Part shown: piece after piece, positions 51,550-61,172 of the stretch
Position numbering within the stretch: the stretch's first letter is position 1
Layout of the letters: the number at the start of each line of letters is the position of its first letter
From: Phaeocystidibacter sp965659415
GTDB lineage: Bacteria > Bacteroidota > Bacteroidia > Flavobacteriales > Schleiferiaceae
Length of the DNA stretch: 61,732 nt
Assembly: GCA_965659415.1 (NCBI GenBank)
Contig: CBFHVA010000016.1
Coordinates: 1-61,732, forward strand
Direction of reading: 5' to 3'
Notes under the pieces: generated by a model
The model's database searches: none
What the model was told of the DNA's origin: nothing
What the model saw: only the letters and a program-made list of their open reading frames with translations
Position numbers and translations under genes: made by a program

Positions 51550-54345
51550 ATGCCGAAATTTCTACGATTCTTCCTTATTCTGATTGCGCTTATTGTTGCG
51601 GCCTTAGTTCTCATTCCCATTCTATTCAAGTATCAAATCTTTGAACTGGTGAAGGAAGAGAGTAGCAATGCCATCAAAGGAGAGGTGCTCATTGAGGATA
51701 TGTCGCTCAGTCTCTTTAGCGACTTTCCCAACTTGACTCTTTCTCTGAAAGATATTCAAATCACCGGTGAAGGAGATTTCGAAGGCGTGGATTTGATGAA
51801 AGTGGCTGATTTTGAAGTGGAGATCGATCTATTTAGCGCCATGGATGGAACAAACTTGGAGGTAGAGAGCATCCGGCTGAATCAAGCCGATCTCTACATT
51901 CTCGTGATGCCTAACGGTTTGGCGAATTACGATATCGCAAAGGAATCGGAGGAGCCAATGACTGAAGAAACTGAGAATTCCGAAAGCTACTCACTCAGTT
52001 TGAAATCTTTCCAAATAATTGAGTCCTCCATAATTTATGATGATCGCTCAAGTGATGTATTTGCTCGCGTTGAAAACTTGAACCATACTCTTTCAGGAGA
52101 TTTTAGCCAAGGACTTGTAGATATCCGTACACAAACCAGCATGGATGCGCTTACCGTGAGCATGGGAACCACCGATTACTTGAGGCAAGTTGAGGTTGAT
52201 GCCGATATGGATATGGCCTACGAACTAAGCTCTGGAACGCTCTCTTTAAAGGAGAATGAGGTTGCGCTCAACGGATTGATTTTACAGGCTGATGGCACGG
52301 TGGTTATGTCTGATGACATGCAGCTTGATTTGAGTTTTGGAGCTCCTCATACCGAGTTTAAAGAAGTGCTTTCATTGATTCCCGAGCTTTACAAAAACGA
52401 CTTTGATGATATTGAAGCGAACGGCTCATTCACACTCGACGGCTCCGTTGAGGGAACATTGGACGAGACCGACAATTTACCAGCGCTTGCTTTGAATTTG
52501 AAAGTGTCAAACGCATCCTTCCTTTATTCAGATGTAAGCGAGGGAGCGGAGAATTTGAATATTGAGCTTCACATCGCCAAGCCGGTAGGCGTTTCTAATT
52601 TGACCACTATAAATATTCCTGCTTTCTCTGGAGATCTCGCTGGTCAGCCGATAGATATGAAGTTGAGCATCACTCATCCGGTTTCTGATCCGGAGATTGA
52701 CCTAGTGGCCAATACCGATTTAGACCTTGACAAGGTTGCGCAATTAATGCCTCAAGAAGATTTGTCGTATTCAGGGCGCGTGGTAACTGATTTAGAGCTA
52801 GCCGGCAAACTTTCGGACTTCGAGAATCAGAATGCTTCGGCCATCACGGCTAAGGGTAAAGTTCAACTTTCCGATTTTGTTGCGAAAACGACCTCCTTTG
52901 GGTTGCCATTTGAGCTGGATACCATGAACTTGAGCTGGTCGCCAAGATCAGTGCGCGTTTCAACCCTTCAGGGAAATTTGGGAAAGAGTACTTTCCAGGG
53001 AAGGGGATCACTTGATAACCTTTTGAGCTATTTCTTGTCAGACACCACCCTAGTGGGTCGTTTCGACCTTCAAAGTACCCTCTTCGATTTGGATGAATTA
53101 GCTGCTGCAGCACCAGCTAGCGAAGAAGGGGTTGAAGAAGAACCGTCAGAGGCCATGACCGCCGTGCGCATTGCGCAAAACCTAGACATGGATTTGAATG
53201 CCCGAATAGACAAGGTGATCTACGACGGTATGGAAATCGATGATGTGCGAGGAAAGGTGATGTTGGTGAATGGTGTGGCCTATTTAGAGCAACTGAACAT
53301 GAATGCCTTAGGGGGGCGAATTGGCTTGAATGGCTCATACGATTCTAAGCATGAACAGCCCGAAGTAGTGATGAATGTCAATCTTCAACGCCTTTCGTTT
53401 GCCGAAGCTTTTGAGTATATCGACCTCCTGAGTTCTTTCGCTCCCATTACTCAAAGTGCGAAAGGAAAGTTGAATACGGAGTTTTCACTCAACGCGTTAT
53501 TGGAAGGCGATATGACGCCTATTCTTACATCGGTGTCATCAAAGGGTCTCCTAAATACATATGGAGTTAAGGTCGAACCTGAAGTATTGAACAATGTTGC
53601 AACTCAGCTGAACAGTGATCGTTACAGCGCCCTTCAATTAGGAAACACGGAGGTGGCTTACACTATCGATCAGGGCCGTTTAACGGTAGAACCTTTCACC
53701 GCGAAACTAGGAGGTAGATCGGCTGTCGTTACAGGTTCCGCAGGGTTGGATCAAAGCATGGACTTTAACCTCGCAACTAAACTTCCTATTAGCGGTATTT
53801 CTGTTCCTTCGGAGATTGAGCAATTGGGATTGACTGGAGATGTTGACGTGAACATTGGCATTGGAGGCAGCTTTACAAATCCATCGGTGAAATTGAATTA
53901 TGGTGATATTACCTCTGATATTCAAAACCGAGTGCAAGGTGCTATCCAGAATGAAATCAACAATCAAGTCGTTCGGTTTAACAATCAGGCCAATCAAGAA
54001 AGAGAACGATTATTGGCCGAAGCTCGGGCTCAAGCTCAGCGCGTTAAAGATGAAGCGAAAGTGCAGGCCGATCGAGTTCGGACCGAAGGCGACCGGCTAG
54101 CTCAAGCTACGAGAGATGAAGCCAAACGTCAAGGTGAAAAATTAATTGAAGAGGCCGGGAGCAATGTAATTGCCAAAGCGGCTGCAGAACGAGGTGCACG
54201 TGCTCTAGAAGCGGAGGCGGATGATAAGGCCAAAGAAATTGAGGCTGAAGCTGAACGTCGTGCGGTTCAAATTGAGACAGAAGCGGCCAACAGAGCGGCT
54301 CAAATCATTGCTGCAGCCGAAGAAAATTCACAAATCAACAATTGA
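51550..54345 (+). CDS. AsmA-family envelope protein with C-terminal coiled coil
   Basis: A 931-residue protein with an N-terminal membrane anchor (FFLILIALIVAALVLIPILF) and the AsmA/DUF748-like beta-taco region: ALVEDMSLSLFSDFPNLTLSLKDI-type start, repeated AsmA segments (LNLKVSNASF, SKGLLNTYGVKVEP) and the AsmA-C end (PISGISVPSEIEQLGLTGDVDV). AsmA proteins are thought to move phospholipid between membranes. The last ~120 residues are an unusual A/E/R-rich coiled coil (RERLLAEARAQAQRVKDEAK). The OmpA-like gene follows 5 bp later, so the pair may act together in the envelope. Confidence 0.85.
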   Translation: MPKFLRFFLILIALIVAALVLIPILFKYQIFELVKEESSNAIKGEVLIEDMSLSLFSDFPNLTLSLKDIQITGEGDFEGVDLMKVADFEVEIDLFSAMDGTNLEVESIRLNQADLYILVMPNGLANYDIAKESEEPMTEETENSESYSLSLKSFQIIESSIIYDDRSSDVFARVENLNHTLSGDFSQGLVDIRTQTSMDALTVSMGTTDYLRQVEVDADMDMAYELSSGTLSLKENEVALNGLILQADGTVVMSDDMQLDLSFGAPHTEFKEVLSLIPELYKNDFDDIEANGSFTLDGSVEGTLDETDNLPALALNLKVSNASFLYSDVSEGAENLNIELHIAKPVGVSNLTTINIPAFSGDLAGQPIDMKLSITHPVSDPEIDLVANTDLDLDKVAQLMPQEDLSYSGRVVTDLELAGKLSDFENQNASAITAKGKVQLSDFVAKTTSFGLPFELDTMNLSWSPRSVRVSTLQGNLGKSTFQGRGSLDNLLSYFLSDTTLVGRFDLQSTLFDLDELAAAAPASEEGVEEEPSEAMTAVRIAQNLDMDLNARIDKVIYDGMEIDDVRGKVMLVNGVAYLEQLNMNALGGRIGLNGSYDSKHEQPEVVMNVNLQRLSFAEAFEYIDLLSSFAPITQSAKGKLNTEFSLNALLEGDMTPILTSVSSKGLLNTYGVKVEPEVLNNVATQLNSDRYSALQLGNTEVAYTIDQGRLTVEPFTAKLGGRSAVVTGSAGLDQSMDFNLATKLPISGISVPSEIEQLGLTGDVDVNIGIGGSFTNPSVKLNYGDITSDIQNRVQGAIQNEINNQVVRFNNQANQERERLLAEARAQAQRVKDEAKVQADRVRTEGDRLAQATRDEAKRQGEKLIEEAGSNVIAKAAAERGARALEAEADDKAKEIEAEAERRAVQIETEAANRAAQIIAAAEENSQINN

Positions 54346-54350
54346 TATTT

Positions 54351-56312
54351 ATGCGCCAAGCGCTTTTGGTTCTAGCACTCTTATTGAGCTTTTCATCTCT
54401 AGCCCAAATGCCCGATCCTGAATTGGGGGAATGTGAAACAGCCCGACCTGAGGCGGATGAGTGGGTTCAGAAATCACTTCGCGCCTTGCTTCAGCGAAAT
54501 ATCCAAATGGCTGAACTTTATGCCAAGAAAGCCATGGATGCCAACGAGGATGACGCACATGCCTTCTATTTGATGGGAGAAGTGGCTATTCGCAGAGGGA
54601 ATATTCGGGCCACAGAGGCTTTTTGGTCCCGTTGCTTAGAGATTTGTCCAGATTACAAAGCGGAATTGCAATATTTCTTGGGCATCATGCTTATAGAATC
54701 AGGAAAGACGGATAAAGGTGAAGAGCTGATTGAAGCTTATCTCGAGAATCCGATGCGCGACGGAGGTTATGATACGGAGGCTCAACGTTATCTCAGAAAA
54801 ATGAGGATCGTCAATGAATTAATGAGCAATCCGGTCGATTTTGATCCTAGAGTCGTGCAAGGGGTAAGCACGCGCGCAGATGAGTTTTTTCCAACCGTCT
54901 CCCCGGATGGTGAAATATGTCTCTATACACGCGCTTCCATGCGAAGAGATCGATTCGCGGGACCTGCTGATCGAGCCCGTTACATTCAAGAGTTCACCAT
55001 ATCTAGAAGAGGTGAGCGCGGTTTTGATGAGGGAGAGCCCATGCCGGCACCTTTTAACCAGAGCTATAACGAGGGCGCTCCTGGATTGAGCGCTGACAAC
55101 CGGATCCTCGTATTTGCGTCTTGTGAAGAAGGCGGTGAAAACGAAGCCCAGAAGTGCGATCTGTATTATGCTATTCGAAATGGGGATAGTTGGTCTCAGA
55201 TCATGCCCATGGGACCTGGAGTAAATCGGCCCGACTCCTGGGAGGGTCAGCCTTCTATTTCGGCAAATGGTGATGTCCTCTACTTTGCATCCAATCGCGA
55301 TGGAGGATTTGGGGGAACGGATATATATCGAAGTCGACGACAACCAGATGGAACTTGGTCGGAGGCCGAAAACCTCGGTCCTGTGATAAACACCTCTGGC
55401 TACGAGAAGACTCCATTTATTCATTCGGATTCTCAAACGCTTTACTTTTCAAGTGATACACATCCGGGCATGGGCGGGTATGACCTGTTCTACACCCGCA
55501 TGAACGAGTCGATGGAATATGAGGAGCCTATTAATTTGGGTTATCCCATAAATGGTGAAGGAAATGAATGGGGTCTGTTTGTGACGTTCGACGGAGAGAA
55601 TGCCTATTTCGGTAGTGATAAAATGAACGGTCCGGGTGGCCACGACCTATACCGTTTTACTTTACCCGAAAGCGCACGCCCACAGGAGGTGGCCATGGTT
55701 CGCGGTACATTGAGAGATGATAATGGGGAGGTGGTAAGAGATGCCGAGCTTATCATCAAGAATGTTTCAACGCGCGAAATTCAGCGCGTAGACGTAGATG
55801 ATGCGAACGGTGAATACACCGCGGTGGTAACCCTGGGAGGGAACGGAGATGACGTGATTATCAAAGTGGATAGAGATGATGCGGCGTTTAGTTCGAAGTA
55901 CATCGACGTTGACGAAACCGAATCGGGAATGGTACAGGCTGATATTGAAGTCGCCGAAATTGAAGTGGGACGCGAGTATCGTCTAAATGATATCAACTTT
56001 GCATCAAATTCCTTTACGTTGGACAACAACGCATTGATGATTATTGAAGAATTCGGATTGTTTTTGGAGGATCATCCCTCTGTGAGGGTAGATATTCAAG
56101 GTCATACGGATAATGTTGGCGACAATGGAGCCAATTTGGAGCTTTCCCGCAATAGAGCACGTGTGGTGTATGAGTATTTACAGGAACTGGGAATTCCTGC
56201 TTCTCGAATGACCCATCATGGATATGGAGAGCAACGTCCGATAGCTTCGAACGAGACCGAAGAGGGTAAAGCGAAGAATCGTCGAACGATTTTCATTATT
56301 ACCCAATTGTAA
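54351..56312 (+). CDS. OmpA-family protein with TPR and PD40 beta-propeller
   Basis: A 653-residue protein: signal peptide (MRQALLVLALLLSFSSLA), TPR-like helices (about 35-140), a PD40/WD40-like propeller (SPDGEICLYTRAS, SANGDVLYFASNRDGGFGGTD, SDSQTLYFSSDTHPGMGGYD), a carboxypeptidase-regulatory-like domain (RGTLRDDNGEVVRDAELII), and a C-terminal OmpA domain (VDIQGHTDNVGDNGANLELS, NRRTIFIITQL) that binds peptidoglycan. This architecture resembles the PorE-type proteins linked to type IX secretion, but no other T9SS gene adjoins. I chose the ATG at 54351. Confidence 0.88.
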   Translation: MRQALLVLALLLSFSSLAQMPDPELGECETARPEADEWVQKSLRALLQRNIQMAELYAKKAMDANEDDAHAFYLMGEVAIRRGNIRATEAFWSRCLEICPDYKAELQYFLGIMLIESGKTDKGEELIEAYLENPMRDGGYDTEAQRYLRKMRIVNELMSNPVDFDPRVVQGVSTRADEFFPTVSPDGEICLYTRASMRRDRFAGPADRARYIQEFTISRRGERGFDEGEPMPAPFNQSYNEGAPGLSADNRILVFASCEEGGENEAQKCDLYYAIRNGDSWSQIMPMGPGVNRPDSWEGQPSISANGDVLYFASNRDGGFGGTDIYRSRRQPDGTWSEAENLGPVINTSGYEKTPFIHSDSQTLYFSSDTHPGMGGYDLFYTRMNESMEYEEPINLGYPINGEGNEWGLFVTFDGENAYFGSDKMNGPGGHDLYRFTLPESARPQEVAMVRGTLRDDNGEVVRDAELIIKNVSTREIQRVDVDDANGEYTAVVTLGGNGDDVIIKVDRDDAAFSSKYIDVDETESGMVQADIEVAEIEVGREYRLNDINFASNSFTLDNNALMIIEEFGLFLEDHPSVRVDIQGHTDNVGDNGANLELSRNRARVVYEYLQELGIPASRMTHHGYGEQRPIASNETEEGKAKNRRTIFIITQL

Positions 56313-56319
56313 ACTTTAT

Positions 56320-56538
56320 TCAGGGAGCCTGACCAAGTAATCGAATAACGGATCGCTTGTAGAAGTGTGACGCTTCTAATTCGTCAACAAATTCATAGTT
56401 CTTCTTGGAGATTTGAATGCCCCAAAAATAGAAATGAATGGACACGATGTAGCGCTGTCCGTTAACTGACGCGAGAAGGATGCCCAATTTCCCATCGAGC
56501 TTTTTCTCTAGAATTCTATATCCTCTTGGTGTTGTCAT
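56320..56538 (-). CDS. Small protein of unknown function
   Basis: A 72-residue open frame: basic, with a protein-like alternating pattern (GYRILEKKLDGKLGILLASV, GQRYIVSIHFYFWGIQI). It has no signal peptide, no membrane segment and no recognised family. It lies between the OmpA gene (convergent) and the rplS terminator, whose T run overlaps its upstream region, so it needs read-through or a promoter within the terminator. It may be real or chance. Confidence 0.45.
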   Translation of the reverse strand: MTTPRGYRILEKKLDGKLGILLASVNGQRYIVSIHFYFWGIQISKKNYEFVDELEASHFYKRSVIRLLGQAP

Positions 56539-56543
56539 AAAAT

Positions 56544-56568
56544 AAAAAAGCCGCTACAAAGTAGCGGC
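56544..56568 (-). terminator. Rho-independent terminator of rplS
   Basis: GCCGCTAC and GTAGCGGC form a perfect 8-bp stem around AAA. On the minus strand it is followed by TTTTTT. It lies 25 bp after the rplS stop. Confidence 0.9.
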
Positions 56569-56592
56569 CTTCTTATTATGAGGATGTAAAGA

Positions 56593-56940
56593 CTACATTC
56601 TCCTTTCTTTAATACGTGCGGCTTTACCGGTACGCTCACGCTGGTAGAAGATACGTGCTCTGCGCACTTTACCACGCTTGTTGATTTCGATTTTCTCGAT
56701 GCTTGGGTTGTTGATTGGGAAGATACGCTCTACACCAATGCTACCTGACATCTTACGGATAGTGAAAGTCTCTGTAGCTTCAGAACCACGACGCTGAAGA
56801 ACAACACCACGGAAGAACTGAGTACGAGTCTTTTGACCCTCCTTAATTTGGTAATAAACGGTGATTGTATCACCAACATTGAATTGAGGAAGATCGTTTC
56901 TCTCAATAAACTTTTCCTCTACATATGAAACCAGATCCAT
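56593..56940 (-). CDS. rplS: 50S ribosomal protein L19
   Basis: A 115-residue basic protein: MDLVSYVEEKFIERNDLPQF at the start, GDTITVYYQIKEGQKTRTQF, GVVLQRRGSEATETFTIRKM and IEKIEINKRGKVRRARIFY, the L19 pattern throughout. I chose the ATG at 56940 because homologs start MDL; a start 14 codons upstream is open. L19 sits at the 30S-50S interface. trmD lies upstream on the same strand, as in many bacteria, with about 145 bp between. Confidence 0.95.
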   Translation of the reverse strand: MDLVSYVEEKFIERNDLPQFNVGDTITVYYQIKEGQKTRTQFFRGVVLQRRGSEATETFTIRKMSGSIGVERIFPINNPSIEKIEINKRGKVRRARIFYQRERTGKAARIKERRM

Positions 56941-57086
56941 CTTTCTGATTTTTAATGGGTTCACTCGAAGCTCAACATTCACAACTCTTGCCAGAGGTTA
57001 AACTGCGTAAAACGATTCTTTGGAACATGCCTCCAAATCGGGGTGCAATATTACGATGAATTTTGATTAAAAATGGGCTAACTGCC

Positions 57087-57770
57087 TCATTTTTTGTTAT
57101 CAAGAAGGTCAGGCCGTCTTTCTTGAGTGCGTTTGAACGCCTGGTCGTGCCGCCAGTCTTCTATCTTTTGAGAATGTCCACTTAACAGGATTTCAGGAAC
57201 ATCCCATCCTCGGAATGACTTCGGTCTGGTGTATACAGGTGGAGCTAGAAGATTATCTTGGAATGAATCGGTGAGGGCAGAGGTCTCATCGTTCAATACA
57301 CCTGGAAGGAGCCTGATGATAGCATCGCTCACCACTGCAGCGGCAAGTTCCCCTCCACTTAGGACGTAATCACCAATGGAGAGTTCGAGGGTAATCAGTT
57401 GATCGCGTACACGCTGGTCAACACCCTTATAATGCCCTGCTAAAATGATGATATTCTCCAACAGTGAAAGCTGGTTGGCGTGGGATTGGTTGAACGTTTG
57501 ACCATCGGGCGTCATGTAAATGACTTGGTCGTAATCTCTTTCCGCTTGCAGGTTTTCGATGCAATTGAAAATGGGCTCTGCCATCATAACCATTCCTGCA
57601 CCTCCGCCAAATTGGTAGTCGTCAACTTGATTGTGTTTTCCTTGCCCGAACTCCTTCAGGTCGTGCAAATGAACTTCAACAAGTCCTTTATCCTGAGCTC
57701 GCTTTAGAATGGAGTGATCAAAAGGACTGCGAAGCAAATCAGGCTGGACAGAAATAACATCAATGCGCAT
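57087..57770 (-). CDS. trmD: tRNA (guanine-37-N1)-methyltransferase
   Basis: A 227-residue SPOUT enzyme. Signatures are DVISVQPDLL at the N-terminus, DDYQFGGGAGMVMMAEPIF, MTPDGQTFNQ, LAGHYKGVDQRV and SIGDYVLSGGELAAAV, the knot that binds AdoMet. It makes m1G37, which guards against +1 frameshifting. Its ATG overlaps the stop of the oxygenase gene (TAATG), so translation is coupled to it. Confidence 0.95.
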   Translation of the reverse strand: MRIDVISVQPDLLRSPFDHSILKRAQDKGLVEVHLHDLKEFGQGKHNQVDDYQFGGGAGMVMMAEPIFNCIENLQAERDYDQVIYMTPDGQTFNQSHANQLSLLENIIILAGHYKGVDQRVRDQLITLELSIGDYVLSGGELAAAVVSDAIIRLLPGVLNDETSALTDSFQDNLLAPPVYTRPKSFRGWDVPEILLSGHSQKIEDWRHDQAFKRTQERRPDLLDNKK

Positions 57771-58720
57771 TATTTCAACCCGATTTCTTTGAGTCGCTCA
57801 TCCAAATACTCTCCAGCTGTGGTGTCTTCGTATTGCTTCGGATTATCGTCAGTGATGCACGATTCCAAGCAACTAAGATCCATTTCAGAGATGGGATGCA
57901 AGAAGAACGGAATGCTGAATCGTGAGGTTCCCCAATCCTCTTTAGGTGGATTCACCACGCGGTGTGTGGTTGAACGAAGCACGTTATTGGTGAGACGCTG
58001 CAACATGTCGCCTACATTAACTACTAAGGCATCTTCAGGAACATCCACTGCTAACCATTCGCCGTCTTTGGTTTTCACTTCCAAACCCTTTGCTGAGGCG
58101 CCCATAAGAAGGGTGATGAGATTGATATCCTCGTGTTCCGCTGCTCGAACGGCGTCATTCGGCTCTTCGGTGATAGGAGGGTAGTGGATGGCTCTCAGAA
58201 TGGAATTCCCATTCTTGATTTTATCTTCAAAATAGTTTTCTGGCAGATTCAAGTACAATGCAATGGCCTGTAATAATTCGCCTCCCGCCTTTTCTAAAGT
58301 TTTATACGTCTGCATACCCACTGGATTGAACTCGTGAAGTTCATCCACGCCAATATTTTTAGGGTATAGTTCGGCGAGCTTTGGATTGTTTTGCACGCTT
58401 TGTCCGAATTGAAAGAATTCTTTTAAGTCGCCAGCGTTAAATCCTTTGGCGTGTTCCTTTCCAAATGATGTATAACCTCGTTGTCCCGCTAAGCCAGGAA
58501 TTTCATACTTCAGTTTAGTCGCTTCAGGCAAAGCGAAAAAGGCCTCTACTTGTTCGTAGAGATCTTCGCGCTGTGCATCATTCAGACCATGACATGTAAC
58601 GGTCACGAAACCAATCTCTGCGTAGGCTTTGCCGAGTTCCCTCACGAAGCGGTGTTTTCTCACTGCATCTCCTGATCGGAAATCATCCAGATCAACGGTA
58701 GGTAAAGTGGTCAAAGGCAT
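57770..58720 (-). CDS. 2-oxoglutarate/Fe(II) dioxygenase, isopenicillin-N-synthase family
   Basis: A 316-residue double-stranded beta-helix oxygenase. The N-terminal DIOX_N region has LPTVDLDDFR and GFVTVTCHGL. The iron triad is in AAEHEDINLITLLMG (HxD) and STTHRVVNPP (second His); the 2-oxoglutarate arginine is in WGTSRFSIPFF (RxS). The substrate is not evident; homologs are found widely and are often unassigned. I chose the ATG at 58720 (MPLTTLPTVDL). It overlaps trmD and is co-transcribed with it. Confidence 0.88.
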   Translation of the reverse strand: MPLTTLPTVDLDDFRSGDAVRKHRFVRELGKAYAEIGFVTVTCHGLNDAQREDLYEQVEAFFALPEATKLKYEIPGLAGQRGYTSFGKEHAKGFNAGDLKEFFQFGQSVQNNPKLAELYPKNIGVDELHEFNPVGMQTYKTLEKAGGELLQAIALYLNLPENYFEDKIKNGNSILRAIHYPPITEEPNDAVRAAEHEDINLITLLMGASAKGLEVKTKDGEWLAVDVPEDALVVNVGDMLQRLTNNVLRSTTHRVVNPPKEDWGTSRFSIPFFLHPISEMDLSCLESCITDDNPKQYEDTTAGEYLDERLKEIGLK

Positions 58721-58789
58721 AAGTACTGATGTTTTAATCAAAGGTACAAACTACAATTTGGGTATTCTCTTTTTAAATGTCTACTAAAA

Positions 58790-60865
58790 ATGCACAATTA
58801 TGTGGTTTATTTGTGCAAACGTGAACGCGTACTCGTTACATTTGACCGTCGAATCACCACAGAGAACATCAAATTGGACACACCCAAATCCGAAAGCAGT
58901 CGAGTTCTGACGAAAGACGAGAAAATCGACTTGTATAAAGCGCTAATTATCCCTCGCAAAATAGAGGAGAAGATGCTGATTTTGCTGCGTCAAGGTCGAA
59001 TTTCAAAATGGTTTTCTGGTTACGGTCAAGAGGCGGTTTCGGTGGGGACAGCTATGGCCATGGATGATGATGAATTCATCTGCACCATGCATCGTAATTT
59101 AGGCGTATTTACTGCACGTAACGTTCCGCTTGATCGACTTTTCGCGCAGTTTCAAGGCAAGATGGAAGGATTTACGAAAGGCCGTGATCGTTCTTTTCAC
59201 TTTGGAACAAAGGAACACCACATCGTGGGCATGATTAGCCATCTCGGACCCCAAATGGGTGTTGCGGATGGCTTAGCTCTGGCTCATAAAATCGACAGTC
59301 AGCCGAAGGTTAGCTTAGTTTACACAGGCGATGGTGGTGCTTCCGAGGGCGATTTCCACGAAGCGTTGAATGTAGCTTCGGTTTGGCAGCTGCCAGTTCT
59401 GTTTGTTGTGGAGAATAACCAATGGGGCTTGAGTACGCCATCCAAGGAGCAGTTTAATTTTGATTCTTTCACCGTCAAGGGCCCAGCATATGGCATGGAG
59501 GCCTATTCGGTGAACGGCAATGATATCGAAGAGGTTTATACCACCACAAGAGAGCTTACGGCGAGCATGCGGGCGAATCCACGTCCGATTCTGCTCGAGT
59601 GTAGAACTTTCCGAATTCGAGGTCACGAAGAGGCGAGCGGCACCAAGTATTATCCAGACGGATTGATTGAAGAGTGGACTTCTAAGGATCCTGTGCTTCA
59701 ATTTGAACAGGAGTTACTTGCCGAAGGTGTACTTTCTTCTGACGAAATGAAATCCATTCAGGACGAGGCTGTGAGGTCGATTGGTGAGGCTATCGAGCAA
59801 GCTGATGGATATGAGCGCTTGACTTTTGATCTTGAGCGCGAATTGGGTGATGTTTATGCCGACTTTTCGAATGATGTGGTAGCTCCTCAAGCTCAGGAAT
59901 CGAGTTCGATGCGAATGATTGATGCTATTCACGACGCGTTGGATATTGCCATAGAGAAGCACGGAAATCTTGTGTTGATGGGGCAGGATATTGCTGATTA
60001 TGGTGGGGTGTTTAAAGCTACTGATGGCTTGATGGCCAAGTATGGGGCAGATCGCGTGCGTAATACTCCGCTGTGCGAGGCTGCTATTTTGGGTACCGGT
60101 TTAGGTCTGGCCATCCAGGGAAAGAAGGCCATGGTTGAAATGCAATTTGCCGATTTTGTGACCGAAGGCTTTACCCAGATCATTAACAACTTGGCGAAGA
60201 TTCATTGGCGTTGGGGACAGAATGCAGATGTAGTGGTTCGCATGCCTACGGGAGCTGGTGTGGCAGCCGGACCTTTCCACAGTCAGAGTAACGAGGCTTG
60301 GTTTACCCATACTCCTGGATTAAAAGTGGTTTATCCTTCTAATGCACATGATGCTAAGGGATTACTGCTCCAAAGTTTTAGAGATCCCAATCCTGTGTTG
60401 TTCTTTGAGCACAAGGCCATTTATCGCTCGGGTGAGATGGAAGTGCCAACAGGGTATTTTACAGAAGAAATAGGCCGAGCAAAAGTCGTTCAGTCTGGGT
60501 CGAGCCTCACTGTAGTTACCTATGCAATGGGTGTAGTAAAAATGGAGGAATGGCTTTCAAGAAATGCCGATACTTCTGTTGAGTTAATTGACCTCAGAAC
60601 GCTTGTGCCATGGGATAAAGAAGCCGTGGTGGAAAGCGTAAAAAATACGGGTAAATTATTGTTGATTTCTGAAGATGTTCAGTCGGGCGGGTTTGTGAAT
60701 GATATCTCTCAATTCATTCAAGATGAGTGTTTTGAGTATTTAGATGCGCCGGTGAAAGTTCTATCGTCAATAGATACAGCAGTTCCTTTTGCCAAGGAGT
60801 TAGAGGATGGGTTTTTACCATGGAAAAGATTGAGCACAACCATTCATGAACTTTTGGATTATTAA
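58790..60865 (+). CDS. Fused E1 alpha/beta subunit of a 2-oxoacid dehydrogenase
   Basis: A 691-residue fusion (from the ATG at 58790). The alpha half (to about 345) has IEEKMLILLRQGRISKW, and the ThDP motif GDGGASEGDFHEALNVAS with VVENNQWGLS. The beta half (about 370-691) has LMGQDIADYGGVFKAT, VEMQFADFVTEGFTQI and VELIDLRTLVPWDKEAV. Such fusions in Bacteroidota are annotated as branched-chain 2-oxoacid or pyruvate dehydrogenase E1; E2 and E3 are not nearby. Start is uncertain: a -7 box at 58837-58844 would put the transcript start past this ATG, and a TTG at 58874 gives a start like that of homologs. Confidence 0.88.
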   Translation: MHNYVVYLCKRERVLVTFDRRITTENIKLDTPKSESSRVLTKDEKIDLYKALIIPRKIEEKMLILLRQGRISKWFSGYGQEAVSVGTAMAMDDDEFICTMHRNLGVFTARNVPLDRLFAQFQGKMEGFTKGRDRSFHFGTKEHHIVGMISHLGPQMGVADGLALAHKIDSQPKVSLVYTGDGGASEGDFHEALNVASVWQLPVLFVVENNQWGLSTPSKEQFNFDSFTVKGPAYGMEAYSVNGNDIEEVYTTTRELTASMRANPRPILLECRTFRIRGHEEASGTKYYPDGLIEEWTSKDPVLQFEQELLAEGVLSSDEMKSIQDEAVRSIGEAIEQADGYERLTFDLERELGDVYADFSNDVVAPQAQESSSMRMIDAIHDALDIAIEKHGNLVLMGQDIADYGGVFKATDGLMAKYGADRVRNTPLCEAAILGTGLGLAIQGKKAMVEMQFADFVTEGFTQIINNLAKIHWRWGQNADVVVRMPTGAGVAAGPFHSQSNEAWFTHTPGLKVVYPSNAHDAKGLLLQSFRDPNPVLFFEHKAIYRSGEMEVPTGYFTEEIGRAKVVQSGSSLTVVTYAMGVVKMEEWLSRNADTSVELIDLRTLVPWDKEAVVESVKNTGKLLLISEDVQSGGFVNDISQFIQDECFEYLDAPVKVLSSIDTAVPFAKELEDGFLPWKRLSTTIHELLDY
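58811..58844 (+). promoter_or_regulatory. Possible promoter of the E1 fusion gene
   Basis: TACATTTG at 58837-58844 matches the -7 consensus TAnnTTTG. TTG at 58811-58813 is 23 bp upstream, somewhat long. If used, translation would begin downstream, for example at the TTG at 58874. Confidence 0.4.
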
Positions 60866-60907
60866 GTGTGTTATTAATTGAATTCTTTTCATTCAAAAAA
60901 AGAGAAT

Positions 60908-60915
60908 TATATTTG
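60908..60915 (+). promoter_or_regulatory. -7 element (TATATTTG) of the 77-residue protein gene
   Basis: TATATTTG lies 23 bp before the ATG at 60939; GAGAGAA precedes the ATG. No clear TTG at the -33 position is seen. Confidence 0.5.
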
Positions 60916-60938
60916 TGACTTAATAAAACGCGAGAGAA

Positions 60939-61172
60939 ATGATCAAGGATAACATAACTCCTTTACAAATTGTAAACAAGATTCGCGAGAATCAGAATAA
61001 TAACAAAAGCTTGAAGTCGCTTTTTGCCGGGCAGCTTTTGGGGAAATTCAGCCAAGAAGAATTGAATGGCCTGGTAAAGAGCATTAATAAGCATATGGAG
61101 CAACGCAAGCAGCAAGAGGTGGATACGCACATTGCCTACTTGAAGAGCTTAGGTTACAAAGTGACGAAATAG
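60939..61172 (+). CDS. Small helical protein of unknown function
   Basis: A 77-residue protein: polar and basic, mostly helical (PLQIVNKIRENQNNNKSLKS, then FSQEELNGLVKSINKHMEQR), ending YLKSLGYKVTK. No family, signal peptide or membrane segment is recognised. A -7 box, a purine-rich ribosome-binding stretch and a clean start support that it is a real gene. It sits alone between the E1 fusion and tRNA-Val. Confidence 0.6.
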   Translation: MIKDNITPLQIVNKIRENQNNNKSLKSLFAGQLLGKFSQEELNGLVKSINKHMEQRKQQEVDTHIAYLKSLGYKVTK

